Shown: piece after piece, positions 42,699-51,970 of the stretch
Layout: each line of letters starts with the position of its first letter
Numbering within the stretch: position 1 is the first letter of the stretch
Translations under genes and position numbers: made by a program
The notes under the pieces: generated by a model
Seen by the model: only the letters and a program-made list of their open reading frames with translations
Told to the model about the DNA's origin: nothing
Database searches by the model: none
NCBI GenBank assembly: GCA_025359905.1
Contig: JANYDF010000156.1
Location: forward strand, 1 to 56,609
Origin: Rhodospirillales bacterium
Lineage (GTDB): Bacteria; Pseudomonadota; Alphaproteobacteria; Acetobacterales; Acetobacteraceae
Direction: 5' to 3'
DNA length: 56,609 nt

Positions 42699-43076
42699 CT
42701 ATAACGGGGTGTTCCCCGGCCCGAGCAGACGGGCGACGGCGGCCAGCAGTTCGGCGGAGCGGAACGGTTTGGCCAGCGCGGAGTGCGCGCCAAGCAGGGT
42801 AGCCATCTGCAAATACAGCGCCGAGCCGGCATTGCCCGAAATGACCAGGATCGGCAGGTTCGGCACATCCCGGCGCAGTTCACGGATTGTCTCGATGCCT
42901 TCCTTATTCGGCATCATTATATCGGTGATGACGGCATCGATTGATTGGGCGCGCGCGACCTCCAGCCCCTCGACCCCATCGGTGGCCTCCAGGGGTTCAT
43001 AGCCGCCGCGCGCCAGCATCGCGCATATCGCGCGGCGCACCTGCGGCTCATCGTCAATTACCAGGATTTTGGCCAT
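42699..43076 (-). CDS. Single-domain response regulator (CheY-like)
   Basis: 125 residues with a complete receiver domain: acidic pair D8-D9, phosphoacceptor D52 (VITDIMMPNKEG), switch Ser80 (ILVISGN) and Lys103 (ALAKPF). No output domain. Such stand-alone receivers relay phosphate or bind partners. No histidine kinase is adjacent; the nearest is at 48810. Expected to be cytoplasmic. Confidence 0.92.
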   Translation of the reverse strand: MAKILVIDDEPQVRRAICAMLARGGYEPLEATDGVEGLEVARAQSIDAVITDIMMPNKEGIETIRELRRDVPNLPILVISGNAGSALYLQMATLLGAHSALAKPFRSAELLAAVARLLGPGNTPL

Positions 43077-43102
43077 GCGACTGTCCCGGCTCCTTCCGCC
43101 TC

Positions 43103-44083
43103 TTAGAGATAATAGCAGCCAGCAGCCCGTGCGCGCTCGCGCACCAATGCGAGTACCGTATCACAAGCCAGTGTAGGGATATTGGTTAATCCGCCCAATT
43201 CCACCACGGCACCCAATAGCGCATCAATTTCCATCGGCCGCCCGCGTTCCAAGTCTTGTAGCATAGAGGTTTTGTGGACTCCCACTTCCAACGCACCGTC
43301 AATACGTTTCTCGACATTAATCGGAAATCGTACACCTAGCGCTTCGGCCACCGCTTGCCCCTCCAGCATCATCGCCCGCGCCACCGCGCGCAGGTCGGGC
43401 CGCCCGGCCAGCCGGTCGAGTGTCGATCCGGTCAACGCCGAGAGCGGGTTGAACGCCATGTTGCCCCACAACTTGACCCAGATCTCGTCACGAATGCGCG
43501 GGCGCACCGGGGCCTTGAATCCGGCGGACTGCAACGCCGCCGACAAAGCGGCAATTCGCTCGCTGCGGCTGCCGTCCGGCTCGCCGAGGGTGAAACGGTC
43601 GCCGTAGGTATGCTCGATCACGCCCGGCGCAATCACCTCGGCGGCGGGATACACCACGCAGCCGATGGCCTGGGCGGGCGGCAGCGTGCGCCACAGCACG
43701 CCGCCGGGATCGACGCTATCCACCGTGCGGTCGCGCAACTTGCCGTCGAAGCCGTAAAAATACCAGTACGGCACGCCATTCACCGCCGTGACCAGCGCCG
43801 AGTGCGGCCCCATCATTTCGGCGATGGCGGGGGCCGCGCCGGGCAGCGCGTGCGCCTTCAGCGTGACCACAACATAGTCTTGCGGCCCGGCCTCGGCGGC
43901 GCTGGCCACGCAACGCGGCCGCACGGTGACGGTCTCGCCGCCGCTGATCAGTTTCACGCCATCCTGCTGCATCGCCGCCAGATGCGGGCCGCGCGCGACG
44001 AAGGTGACATCGGCACCCGACTGCGCCAGCCGCGCGCCGAGCAGGCCGCCGATGGCCCCGGCGCCGAAAATGCCGATCTTCAC
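43103..44083 (-). CDS. Ketopantoate reductase-like (ApbA/PanE family) oxidoreductase
   Basis: 326 residues. N-terminal Rossmann GAGAIGGLLGARLA (8-21), VTLKAH with the family lysine, a KLWGNMAFNPLSALTG block and a C-terminal helical domain ending EIDALLGAVVELG. PanE reduces 2-dehydropantoate with NADPH. The 4-bp overlap with the upstream acyl-CoA ligase suggests a catabolic relative acting on another 2-oxoacid rather than coenzyme A synthesis. The product class is sure, the substrate is not. Confidence 0.85.
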   Translation of the reverse strand: MKIGIFGAGAIGGLLGARLAQSGADVTFVARGPHLAAMQQDGVKLISGGETVTVRPRCVASAAEAGPQDYVVVTLKAHALPGAAPAIAEMMGPHSALVTAVNGVPYWYFYGFDGKLRDRTVDSVDPGGVLWRTLPPAQAIGCVVYPAAEVIAPGVIEHTYGDRFTLGEPDGSRSERIAALSAALQSAGFKAPVRPRIRDEIWVKLWGNMAFNPLSALTGSTLDRLAGRPDLRAVARAMMLEGQAVAEALGVRFPINVEKRIDGALEVGVHKTSMLQDLERGRPMEIDALLGAVVELGGLTNIPTLACDTVLALVRERARAAGCYYL

Positions 44084-45627
44084 GCAGACAGCCCCAATTT
44101 GGCCGCCAGCCCGATGCGTTGCAGCTTGCCGGTGGCGCCTTTGGGGATTTCCGCCAGGAACACTAAACGGCGCGGCACCTTGAACGCGGCCAGCCGCTCG
44201 GCGGCGAAGCCGCGCAGTTCGGCTTCGTCGAGCGTGTGGCCCTCGCGCAGCACCACGGCGGCGGCAACCTCCTCACCCAGTTTCTCGTGCGGCATGGCGA
44301 AAGTAACGACCTGCTGCACCGCCGGATGATCCATCAGCACCGCATCGACTTCCAACGGCGATACCTTCTCACCGCCCCGGTTAATGATTTCCTTCAACCG
44401 CCCGGTCAGCCGCAAATAGCCCGCCGCGTCCAGCACGCCCTCGTCGCCGGTGCGGAACCAGCCTTGAGTGAACGCGGTCGCGTTGGCGCTGGGGTTGTTC
44501 TCGTAACCGGCGGTCACATTGCGGCCCCGGATCACCACTTCGCCCGGCGTGCCCGCTGGCAGCAGATCGCCCGCCTCGTTCATGATCGCCACCTCTGGCC
44601 CAGCGGCGATGCCGACCGAGCCGGCGTAATGCGGCGCCGGCGGCAGCGGGTTGGCGGCCATCTGGTGCGCCGCTTCGGTCATGCCGTAGCTTTCCAGCAC
44701 CGGCACGCCGAAGGCCGCTTCCAGCGCCGTCATCACCTGCGGCGGCAGCGAGGCCGAGGACGAGCGCAGCAGCCGCAACCGGCCACGCGCGATGATGTCC
44801 TTGTTGCGCTCGGCATACTGCAACAGTGTTTGGTGCATGGTGGGAACGGCGGTCACCCAGCTTGGCCGCACTTCGTCGAACCAGGCGAAGAAGCGGAATG
44901 CGTTGAAGCCCGGCGTGCAGGACACCGCCCCGCCCGCCGCGACCGACGACAAAGTGGCCGCGATCAGACCGTGGATATGAAACAGCGGCATGATGTTGAG
45001 ACAAACGTCATTCCCAGTCAACGCTAGCGCCGCGCCGATGTGGTAAGCCGAGGCGGTCACGTTGATATGGCGCAGCGGCACGATTTTCGGCCGCGAGGTG
45101 GTGCCGGAGGTGTGCAGCACCAACGCCACGTCCTGCGCCTCGGCCAAGCCGGGATGCGCGGGGGCGCCGCTGAGCGGGGTTTGCGGGCGCAGTGTGAAAC
45201 TGCCCGCCGCCTCGCCGGGCACCAGTTCGATCACCGGGATGCCGCGCGCGGCGGCCACGGCGCGGGCCGGGCTGTCCATGCCGTCGGCGATCAGCAGCGC
45301 GCTGGCGTTCAAATCCGCGAGATAGAAGTCGAACTCGTCGGCTTTGTAGGCCGGATTGAGCGGTGCCGTGGTGGCGCCGCAGGCCACGGTCAGGAAGGCC
45401 GCCGCCATTTCCGGCCCATTCGGCAGCACCATCGCCACCCGGTCGCCGCGCCCGATGCCCATGCCGTTCAGTGCGGCCAGCGTCGCATCGGCCAGCGCGC
45501 GCAGCCCGCCATGCGTCAGCCAGGGGCGGCCCGGTGCACCGATGGCCGGTGCACCAATGGCCGGTGCATCGGGGCCGCCCGCCGCCAACAAGCCGCGCAT
45601 GGTGTCGGCGGGGTAGAGCTGGGTCAT
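44080..45627 (-). CDS. Acyl-CoA synthetase (AMP-forming), oxalyl-CoA-ligase-like
   Basis: 515 residues from the ATG at 45627, GAGGAG 7 nt upstream. ANL-superfamily motifs: LHTSGTTSRPKIVPL (P-loop), the LESYGMTEAAHQM A5 motif, the WFRTGDEG A7 motif and a C-terminal GKLQR lysine region. LCLNIMPLFHIHGLIAATLS-like and AVPTMHQTLL stretches (shown in part) resemble plant and fungal oxalate-CoA ligases of the AAE3 group, though the substrate is only suggested. GAPAIGAPAIGAP repeats near residue 20 come from a local DNA duplication. Operon with the PanE-like gene. Confidence 0.85.
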   Translation of the reverse strand: MTQLYPADTMRGLLAAGGPDAPAIGAPAIGAPGRPWLTHGGLRALADATLAALNGMGIGRGDRVAMVLPNGPEMAAAFLTVACGATTAPLNPAYKADEFDFYLADLNASALLIADGMDSPARAVAAARGIPVIELVPGEAAGSFTLRPQTPLSGAPAHPGLAEAQDVALVLHTSGTTSRPKIVPLRHINVTASAYHIGAALALTGNDVCLNIMPLFHIHGLIAATLSSVAAGGAVSCTPGFNAFRFFAWFDEVRPSWVTAVPTMHQTLLQYAERNKDIIARGRLRLLRSSSASLPPQVMTALEAAFGVPVLESYGMTEAAHQMAANPLPPAPHYAGSVGIAAGPEVAIMNEAGDLLPAGTPGEVVIRGRNVTAGYENNPSANATAFTQGWFRTGDEGVLDAAGYLRLTGRLKEIINRGGEKVSPLEVDAVLMDHPAVQQVVTFAMPHEKLGEEVAAAVVLREGHTLDEAELRGFAAERLAAFKVPRRLVFLAEIPKGATGKLQRIGLAAKLGLSA

Positions 45628-45680
45628 GCGGCGGCTCCTCGAACGGCGGAGGAACTCGCATACTCCCGTAGCGATGCGGG

Positions 45681-45968
45681 GTGAAGCGGCTGCGCCGTGC
45701 AATGCGGCGGGCGCGTCCTTTGGCCGGGGAGATTTGTGCTAACCTCGGCGGGGACGGGGGCATCGGCTTTCATGCGCTGTCGGTGCGCACCGGCGGCACG
45801 GTGCAGGAAACCCACGCGGCGGACGGCGCGTTGCACCATTGGCTCAGCGGCCTCGGCTACAGCTACGACACCGCCAACATCATCGTAAACACACCGGCCA
45901 GCGTGGTGCGCTGGCGGCCAGCTGTGGAACTGCGCAACATCGGCATCCAGGTGGACCCTTACCCGTAA
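45681..45968 (+). CDS. Small hypothetical protein
   Basis: 95 codons from GTG; an ATG at 45702 is possible. The second half ([20 protein letters not shown] ... [18 protein letters not shown]) has regular codon use with G/C third positions and looks coding. No family recognised. It lies 19 bp before rnhB in the same direction and might be co-transcribed. It could also be a remnant of a longer gene. Confidence 0.4.
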   Translation: MKRLRRAMRRARPLAGEICANLGGDGGIGFHALSVRTGGTVQETHAADGALHHWLSGLGYSYDTANIIVNTPASVVRWRPAVELRNIGIQVDPYP

Positions 45969-45987
45969 GCGCCGCTACCGTCAGTCC

Positions 45988-46614
45988 ATGCCGGATTTCA
46001 GCATCGAGTCGCAGACCGCCGGGCGGGTGGCCGGGGTGGACGAAGCCGGGCGCGGGCCGCTGGCCGGGCCAGTGCTGGCCGCCGCCGTGGTGCTGCCGCG
46101 CAGGATGCCGGACGGGCTGGCCGCTTTGCTGGATGATTCGAAAAAGCTGGATGCGGCAGCGCGCGAGGCGGCGTTCGCGGCGCTGCTGGCCGCGCATCGC
46201 GCCGGGCTGGTGGAAATCGGCGTCGGCGCCGCCTCAGTGAACGAAATCTTGCGTCTCAACATCCTGCGCGCCGCGCTGCTGGCGATGGCGCGCGCGGCCG
46301 GGCGGCTGGCGCAACCGCCCGACATGGCGCTGATCGACGGCAACCAGTTGCCGCCGCTGGCCTGCCCGATGCGCTGCGTGGTGGGCGGCGACGGGCTCAG
46401 CCTGTCCATCGCCGCCGCGTCCATCGTGGCGAAAGTGCTGCGCGACCGGGCGATGACCCGCCTTGCACTGCGCTGGCCCGGCTATGGCTGGGAGCGCAAC
46501 GCGGGCTACGGCACCGCCAGCCACCGGGCGGCGCTGCTGCGCCTGGGACCCACCAAGCACCACCGCGCCGGGTTCGGCACGGTTCGGCAGATGGCGCTGC
46601 GACTCGACGGTTGA
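45988..46614 (+). CDS. rnhB: Ribonuclease HII
   Basis: 208 residues. RNase HII signatures: [13 protein letters not shown] (D18, E19 of the catalytic DEDD set), [21 protein letters not shown] and [19 protein letters not shown], ending with [14 protein letters not shown]. It removes ribonucleotides from RNA-DNA hybrids. Located directly before ccrM, an order seen in several alphaproteobacteria. Confidence 0.96.
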   Translation: MPDFSIESQTAGRVAGVDEAGRGPLAGPVLAAAVVLPRRMPDGLAALLDDSKKLDAAAREAAFAALLAAHRAGLVEIGVGAASVNEILRLNILRAALLAMARAAGRLAQPPDMALIDGNQLPPLACPMRCVVGGDGLSLSIAAASIVAKVLRDRAMTRLALRWPGYGWERNAGYGTASHRAALLRLGPTKHHRAGFGTVRQMALRLDG

Positions 46615-46672
46615 CGCGGTAACGGGCGGCTCGTCACCATGCGCTCCCGCCTACCGGAGAACGAACCTGCCT

Positions 46673-47773
46673 GTGGAGATCGTCCGCGAACTGCCGCTCG
46701 ACCAGATTTTGCTGGGCGACGCGGTGAGAATGATGGGCATGCTGCCGGCGGCGTCGGTGCATTGCGTCTTCGCGGACCCCCCGTACAACCTGCAACTCAA
46801 GGGCGAGTTGCGGCGGCCGGACGATAGTCTGGTCGATGGGGTCGACGACGACTGGGACCGCTTCACCGATTTCGCGGCGTACGACGCCTTCACGCGGGCT
46901 TGGCTCGGCGAGTGCCGCCGCCTGCTGCGCAAGGACGGCACGCTGTGGGTGATCGGCACCTACCACAACATCTTCCGCATCGGCGCCATCCTGCAGGAGA
47001 TGGGCTTCTGGGTGCTGAACGACATCGTCTGGCGCAAGGCCAACCCGATGCCGAACTTTCGGGGCCGCCGCTTCACCAACGCGCATGAAACGATGATCTG
47101 GGCGGCGCGCGGCCAGGACAGCCGCCACCGCTTCAATTATCAGGCCATGAAGGCGCTGAACGACGACATTCAGATGCGCAGCGACTGGTTCCTGCCGCTG
47201 TGCACCGGGCCCGAGCGGCTACGCAACGAGCACGGGCTGAAGCTGCACCCGACGCAGAAGCCGGAAGCGCTGCTGCACCGCGTGCTGCTGGCCAGCACCA
47301 ATCCGGGCGACATCATCCTCGACCCGTTCCTCGGCACCGGCACCACGGCGGCGGTGGCGCGCCGCCTGCACCGGCATTTCATCGGCATCGAGCGCCACCC
47401 CGCCTACGTGGAAGCCGCCTGGGGCCGGGTGCGCCGGGTGCGGCCCGCCCCGCTGGACGGCATGGAGACCACGCCGAGCAAGCGTGAGGCGGCGCGGATT
47501 CCGTTCGGCAATCTGGTGGAGCGCGGCCTGGTGCCGGCCGGGACCACGCTGAGCGAACGCACCCGCAAGGTCGAAGCCACCGTGATGGCCGATGGCACCA
47601 TCCGGTGCGGCGACCTGCACGGCTCGATCCACAAAGTCGGCGCCGAGGTGCAGCACGCGCCGTCGTGCAATGGCTGGACGTTCTGGCATGTCGAGGAAGC
47701 GGGCGAGTTGGTGCCGCTCGATACGCTGCGCGGGCGAATGCGCAATGCACCGCCCGAAACTGCGCCGCCGTAA
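46673..47773 (+). CDS. ccrM: Cell-cycle-regulated DNA adenine methyltransferase CcrM (GANTC)
   Basis: 366 residues from a GTG at 46673; GGAGA lies 12 nt upstream, rather far. The beta-class N6-adenine methyltransferase has DPPY at 35-38 and the SAM motif DPFLGTGTT at 217-225. The C-terminal extension (about 275-355, with GTTLSERTRKVEATVMADGT) is the domain typical of CcrM and needed for GANTC recognition. It modifies GANTC late in the cell cycle and affects transcription of division genes. Near the 3' end a 15-bp duplication (CCGCCGTAATCGGG-type) contains the stop codon and a second copy just after it. Confidence 0.95.
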   Translation: MEIVRELPLDQILLGDAVRMMGMLPAASVHCVFADPPYNLQLKGELRRPDDSLVDGVDDDWDRFTDFAAYDAFTRAWLGECRRLLRKDGTLWVIGTYHNIFRIGAILQEMGFWVLNDIVWRKANPMPNFRGRRFTNAHETMIWAARGQDSRHRFNYQAMKALNDDIQMRSDWFLPLCTGPERLRNEHGLKLHPTQKPEALLHRVLLASTNPGDIILDPFLGTGTTAAVARRLHRHFIGIERHPAYVEAAWGRVRRVRPAPLDGMETTPSKREAARIPFGNLVERGLVPAGTTLSERTRKVEATVMADGTIRCGDLHGSIHKVGAEVQHAPSCNGWTFWHVEEAGELVPLDTLRGRMRNAPPETAPP

Positions 47774-47840
47774 TCGGGCCGCCGTAATCGGGCCGCGATT
47801 GCACGGCAGATACGCCGCACGGAAGCGTTCAGGAGTTGCC

Positions 47841-48704
47841 ATGCGGCCAACGGCCATCTTGCTTGCCGCAGCCTTGCTGACGCCGCTGGCGGCGCAGGCG
47901 GCCAGTTGTTTCGACGGACAGTTGCCAGCGGGCACCCCCTGGGCCGAAGCTGCGGCGCAGGCGGCGGTGCGGCTGGTGGCGGCGCTGCCGGACGGGCGGC
48001 CATTCGCCACTGCGTCTGGCATGGTCGTGGCGGGCAGCGGCAGCCCGAACCGGATGCTGACCGCCGAGCATGTGGTGCGCACCCTCGGCGAGCATAAGGG
48101 CGCCTGGCTGGCGGTGTATTCGTCGCGCGGGCGCTATCTGGGCCGCGCCCGGCTGAGCGCGCACGCCGCCCCCGGCCCGGCGTTCGGGTTGAATTTGGGC
48201 GGCGATGCGGTGGGGTTGCGCTTCGGCGACGCGGCGGTGATCGAAATGGCGGGCTTCGCGCCGGGTGCTGCGGCGGCCTATGCCGCCATCGCCGGGCTGC
48301 CGCTGGCCGCCGCCCAGCCGCGCGCCATGCTGGAAGGCGTGTTCGCCGCCCCCGCCGGCGTGGATCACGGCGTGTCCGGTGCGGGCGTGGTGGCGGACGG
48401 ACAAATCGTCGGGGTGATGGCGTTCAAGGCGGTGGACAAGTCCATGCCGCTGGTCTCGATCAACGCTGGCGATGCGGTCGCGCCGCTGAAGCCGGGCGGC
48501 CCCGCCGGGCGGCGCGCGGTGCGGCTGCCGCGTGAGGCGACCGGGTATGCGCAACCGGTGATCGACGGCACGCTGCTGGCCGGGCTGGGCGAGGCCGGGC
48601 GGGCAGTCGGCAAGGAACGGGCGACCGATCCCATCGCCGTGTTCGTGCCCGGCTTCATCAAGAACGCCTGCATCGGGTTTCGCGGCCGGATGCACCCGGC
48701 ATAA
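47841..48704 (+). CDS. Secreted trypsin-like serine peptidase
   Basis: 287 residues, AGGAG 5 nt upstream of the ATG. A clear Sec signal peptide (MRPTAILLAAALLTPLAAQA) is followed by a chymotrypsin-fold protease: MLTAEHVV supplies the histidine, FGDAAVIEM a candidate aspartate and DHGVSGAGVV the serine in the GxSG position. Expected location is the periplasm or outside. Target unknown. The TAA stop is part of repeat copy D. Confidence 0.8.
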   Translation: MRPTAILLAAALLTPLAAQAASCFDGQLPAGTPWAEAAAQAAVRLVAALPDGRPFATASGMVVAGSGSPNRMLTAEHVVRTLGEHKGAWLAVYSSRGRYLGRARLSAHAAPGPAFGLNLGGDAVGLRFGDAAVIEMAGFAPGAAAAYAAIAGLPLAAAQPRAMLEGVFAAPAGVDHGVSGAGVVADGQIVGVMAFKAVDKSMPLVSINAGDAVAPLKPGGPAGRRAVRLPREATGYAQPVIDGTLLAGLGEAGRAVGKERATDPIAVFVPGFIKNACIGFRGRMHPA

Positions 48705-48800
48705 TACCAAATCTCGTGGGCGAGAACCCAGGATCCATTCGATCGTTATCGCCGGGTCAAGCCCGGCAACGACGATGAGTCTGGGTCCGCGAGATTTGGC
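48703..48800. repeat. Dispersed palindromic repeat, copy D (internally deleted)
   Basis: Same ends as copy C (ATACCAAATCTCG ... CGAGATTTGGC), but only one inner hairpin (GCCGGG-TCAAG-CCCGGC) remains. About 70 bp between the two hairpins are missing, as expected from a deletion between the two inverted GC stems. Confidence 0.85.
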
Positions 48801-48809
48801 GTAAAACGG

Positions 48810-51800
48810 TCACGCTTCCGCAGGCGACACCTCGGCTGGCGGCTGCGGCTCCAGCGGCAGCAAAATGTGCACCACGGTGCCTTTGCCGGTCCGCGATTCA
48901 ATCGTCGCGGTGCCGCCGGAATTGCGGGCGAAGCTCAGCACCATACTCAACCCGAGGCCGCTGCCGCTGCCGGACGCCTTGGTGGTGAAGAACGGCTCGA
49001 ACGCCCGGTTGGCCACGCTGGGCGCCATGCCAGCGCCGTTGTCGCGCAGGGCGACCACGGCGTAGTGGCCCGGCCGGACATCGGCCAGCGCGCCGCGCGC
49101 GCCGGGCGGCACGTTCATGCGCTCGGTTTCAATCCGTATAATCCCGCCTTGCGGCATGGCGTCGCGGGCATTGAGGATCAGGTTCAGCACGGCTGATTCA
49201 AGCTGCGAACGATCCACCGGACATGGCGGCAAACCGGGATCGGTGCGCAACGTGACCGTATAGCGCGTGCCCAGAATTGGCCGCGTCATGTCGCGCAGCG
49301 GCACCAGCCACGTATTGAGGTCGGTGAGCTCGATGCGCAGCGGCTCGGCGCGGGCGAACGACAGCAGCCGCCGGGTCAAATCGGTCGCCCCGATGGCGGC
49401 CCGCCGAGCACTTTCCAGCTCGCTCCGCAGTTCTTGAGTTAAGGCGGCACTGTCCGCGGCAAGGTCGAGGTTTGCCAGAATGACGGTCAGCAGGTTGTTG
49501 AATTCATGCGCGATGCCGCCAGTGAGCTGGCCAAGCGTGCGCAGTTTTTCGCCATGCCGCAGCGCCGCTTCGGTGTCGCGCTGCTCAGTGATGTCCTGGC
49601 CATAGCCGCGCAGCTCGACCACCTTGCCGGCGCCGTCCCTGATCGGGCGGGCGTTCCAGATGATCGTACGCAGCTTGCCTTCCGGGAGCTGTATCCGCGC
49701 CTCGCACAACAAATTCTGGCCGAGCGCAAACGCTCGCTCGGACGCCGCATAAGCGGCAGCACGGTCTTCCGGGTGCAGCAGCCCATAGAAGCCTTCCAGC
49801 GTCGGCGCGACCGATCCGGGCGGCACTCCGAAAATGTCGTAGAGTTCGTCGGAAAATTCGAACCGCCGCTCGGCGCCGATCCAGCGCCAGCTACCGACGC
49901 GCGCCAGCCGCGCCACGTCGGTGAGTTCGCGCGTCCGCTCCTGCAACGCCGCTGTCAGATGTTGCAAGGCTTCCTGGTCGGCGCGGCGCTGGGTGACATC
50001 GCGGGTCACGCCGATCCAGTGGCTCACCTCGCCGTGATCGCCGGTGATTGGGGTATTCGACAAATCCGCCCAGAACGGCGTGCCGTCGCGGCGGTAGTTG
50101 AGCAACTCGATGCGCGCGGGCGCACCTGCCGCCGCCGATTCGTCCAGCGCCCGCACCGCCGCGGGGTCAGTGCCAGGGCCGCGCAGAAAGCCAACGCCAC
50201 GGCCTTGCACCTCGTCCGGGCCGAAGCCCGACATGCGGGCAAACGCCGGGTTGGTATAGATCAGCCGGTAGTCGCCCGACCGGTCGCCGGCGGCGTCGGT
50301 GATCGCCACCGCATCGCTCGCGGCGTCCACCGCGGCTTGCAACAGCGACAGCCGGTCCTGCGCCTGTTTGCGTTGCAAGACCGGACGGATCGCCTGCCCG
50401 ATTTCCCGCGTGAGGTCGACAACCGAATTCAGATCGTGCCGTTCGGTGGCGTAGGCAAGCAGCAAGAGGTAGCGGGTATCGCCGACCGCAATAGACTGCG
50501 CGGCAAAACTGCGCACGCCGTGTTCGTAGCCAAAACGGGTCAGTGGATACTTTCTGGTCATGTCCTCGGTAAGCTGAGGCACCACCATGCGGCCTTCGCC
50601 GTCGAGCAGCCGGGCCAACAGCAACTTGCCCGCCGGATAAGGAAACTGCGCCATGGCAAGCTGGCGAAATGCTGGCGGCACCCCAGCACTGAGCGCAATC
50701 GCGCCGAGGCGGATGTTGGTGTCGTCGCTTGAACGGGTACACATCATGCCGAACAGCGCATCGGTGCGTTCGTTCAGCAGTGCGAGGGTGCTCTCGACAG
50801 CGACGGCGAAACTGCCGGCGCCGCCGCAGCGCGCCAGCACGTCGTTCATCAGCGCCAGTTGATCCTGCGCCTGCTTGCGCTGGAGCGCCGGACGGATGGC
50901 CTGTCCGACATCGCGCAGCAAGTCGGCGGCTTGGTCGAGGTCCTGCCGCTGGGTGGCGAAGCAGAAGACCAGCAAGCAGCGCTGATCGCCCACCGCCAGC
51001 GATTCGGCGGTCAGGCTGTGCATGCCGTACAAGCGGCCAAAATGCAACAGCGGATGCTGCGCCGCGAGCTCGCCAGTCACCTGCGGCACGGCCAACCGGC
51101 CGCCGGTTTGCAGCAAACGCGCCAGCAAAGACTGGCCGACCGGGAACGGAAACGCCGAGCGCACGATTTCGCTGCATTCCGGCGGCAAGCCTTCGCCGGT
51201 GCCGAGACCGGCCAGCCGGATGAACTGGCCATCCGCCGAGCGGGTCCACAGCATGCCGATCATCGCATCGAGCTCGCGGCACAGCAGGCGCATCACCGCT
51301 TCGACCGCCGTGACGAACCCGTCGGCGCTGCCGGTGAGCAGCAGCACTTCATTGATCAGCGCAAGGCGGCGGCTGGCCGCTTCAAGCAATAGCTGATCCT
51401 TGCGCCGCTCCAGTTCAGCCATGACAGTGGCCGCGAGGTCGGCCAAGGCCGCCAGCGCCTCGCCGCCAAAATCCGGACGCGGCACGATGTCCATCGCGCA
51501 CAAAGTGCCGATGCAAAACCCGTCTGGCGTCGTCAGTGGGGCGCCGCAATAGAATCGCACGCCCGGCGGGGCGGCTGGCATCCCAAGTTCCAGCGTGTCT
51601 GCAACGACATAGGTCCGGCCGAGTTGAACCGTGTGCGCGCACAACGCCCCCGCCCGGGGGATTTCGGCCGTGGTGAACCCGGTGCGGGCCTTGAACCAAA
51701 TGCGCTCGGCATCGACCAAACTGATCGCCGCAAGCGGCGCACGCAGCACGCGCGCTGTCATGCGGACAGCACGGTCGAACGCTGGCTCGGGCGCGGTATC

Positions 51801-51863
51801 CAGCATGGCATAGCGCTGCAACGCCCGCAGCCGGTCAGCCTCATGGGGTGGAACCACAGTCAT
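48810..51863 (-). CDS. Multi-sensor histidine kinase (GAF x3, LOV-like PAS, PAS, HisKA, HATPase)
   Basis: 1017 residues from the ATG at 51863; the ribosome site is weak and the frame extends to 51929. Order: GAF (about 5-150), two related GAF-like repeats (about 170-330 and 345-505, duplicates of each other), a LOV-like PAS near 510-630, a second PAS/PAC (about 650-760), HisKA with the phospho-His in GIAHEFNN near 783, and an HATPase with NLILNARDAM, DNGAGM and GLGLSM. The LOV cysteine motif (GRNCRFLQ in photoactive proteins) reads GRGVGFLRG, so no flavin adduct can form. No transmembrane segment, hence a cytosolic sensor. Its partner regulator is not adjacent. Confidence 0.9.
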   Translation of the reverse strand: MTVVPPHEADRLRALQRYAMLDTAPEPAFDRAVRMTARVLRAPLAAISLVDAERIWFKARTGFTTAEIPRAGALCAHTVQLGRTYVVADTLELGMPAAPPGVRFYCGAPLTTPDGFCIGTLCAMDIVPRPDFGGEALAALADLAATVMAELERRKDQLLLEAASRRLALINEVLLLTGSADGFVTAVEAVMRLLCRELDAMIGMLWTRSADGQFIRLAGLGTGEGLPPECSEIVRSAFPFPVGQSLLARLLQTGGRLAVPQVTGELAAQHPLLHFGRLYGMHSLTAESLAVGDQRCLLVFCFATQRQDLDQAADLLRDVGQAIRPALQRKQAQDQLALMNDVLARCGGAGSFAVAVESTLALLNERTDALFGMMCTRSSDDTNIRLGAIALSAGVPPAFRQLAMAQFPYPAGKLLLARLLDGEGRMVVPQLTEDMTRKYPLTRFGYEHGVRSFAAQSIAVGDTRYLLLLAYATERHDLNSVVDLTREIGQAIRPVLQRKQAQDRLSLLQAAVDAASDAVAITDAAGDRSGDYRLIYTNPAFARMSGFGPDEVQGRGVGFLRGPGTDPAAVRALDESAAAGAPARIELLNYRRDGTPFWADLSNTPITGDHGEVSHWIGVTRDVTQRRADQEALQHLTAALQERTRELTDVARLARVGSWRWIGAERRFEFSDELYDIFGVPPGSVAPTLEGFYGLLHPEDRAAAYAASERAFALGQNLLCEARIQLPEGKLRTIIWNARPIRDGAGKVVELRGYGQDITEQRDTEAALRHGEKLRTLGQLTGGIAHEFNNLLTVILANLDLAADSAALTQELRSELESARRAAIGATDLTRRLLSFARAEPLRIELTDLNTWLVPLRDMTRPILGTRYTVTLRTDPGLPPCPVDRSQLESAVLNLILNARDAMPQGGIIRIETERMNVPPGARGALADVRPGHYAVVALRDNGAGMAPSVANRAFEPFFTTKASGSGSGLGLSMVLSFARNSGGTATIESRTGKGTVVHILLPLEPQPPAEVSPAEA

Positions 51864-51970
51864 CAAGCGCGCCGATTGCCAGTCTGCAACATTATAGCGC
51901 ACTTGAAGCCGCTGGACGCCGTACGTCAATCCGCCAGGATTTCATTGTTTATACGGGACCATTTTCCAGC

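Noticed and set aside
43103-44083. True PanE of pantothenate synthesis
   Set aside because: No panB/panC neighbours and it is coupled to an acyl-CoA ligase; left at family level.
50150-50260. Blue-light photoreceptor histidine kinase
   Set aside because: The LOV domain lacks the adduct-forming cysteine, so classical photochemistry is not expected.
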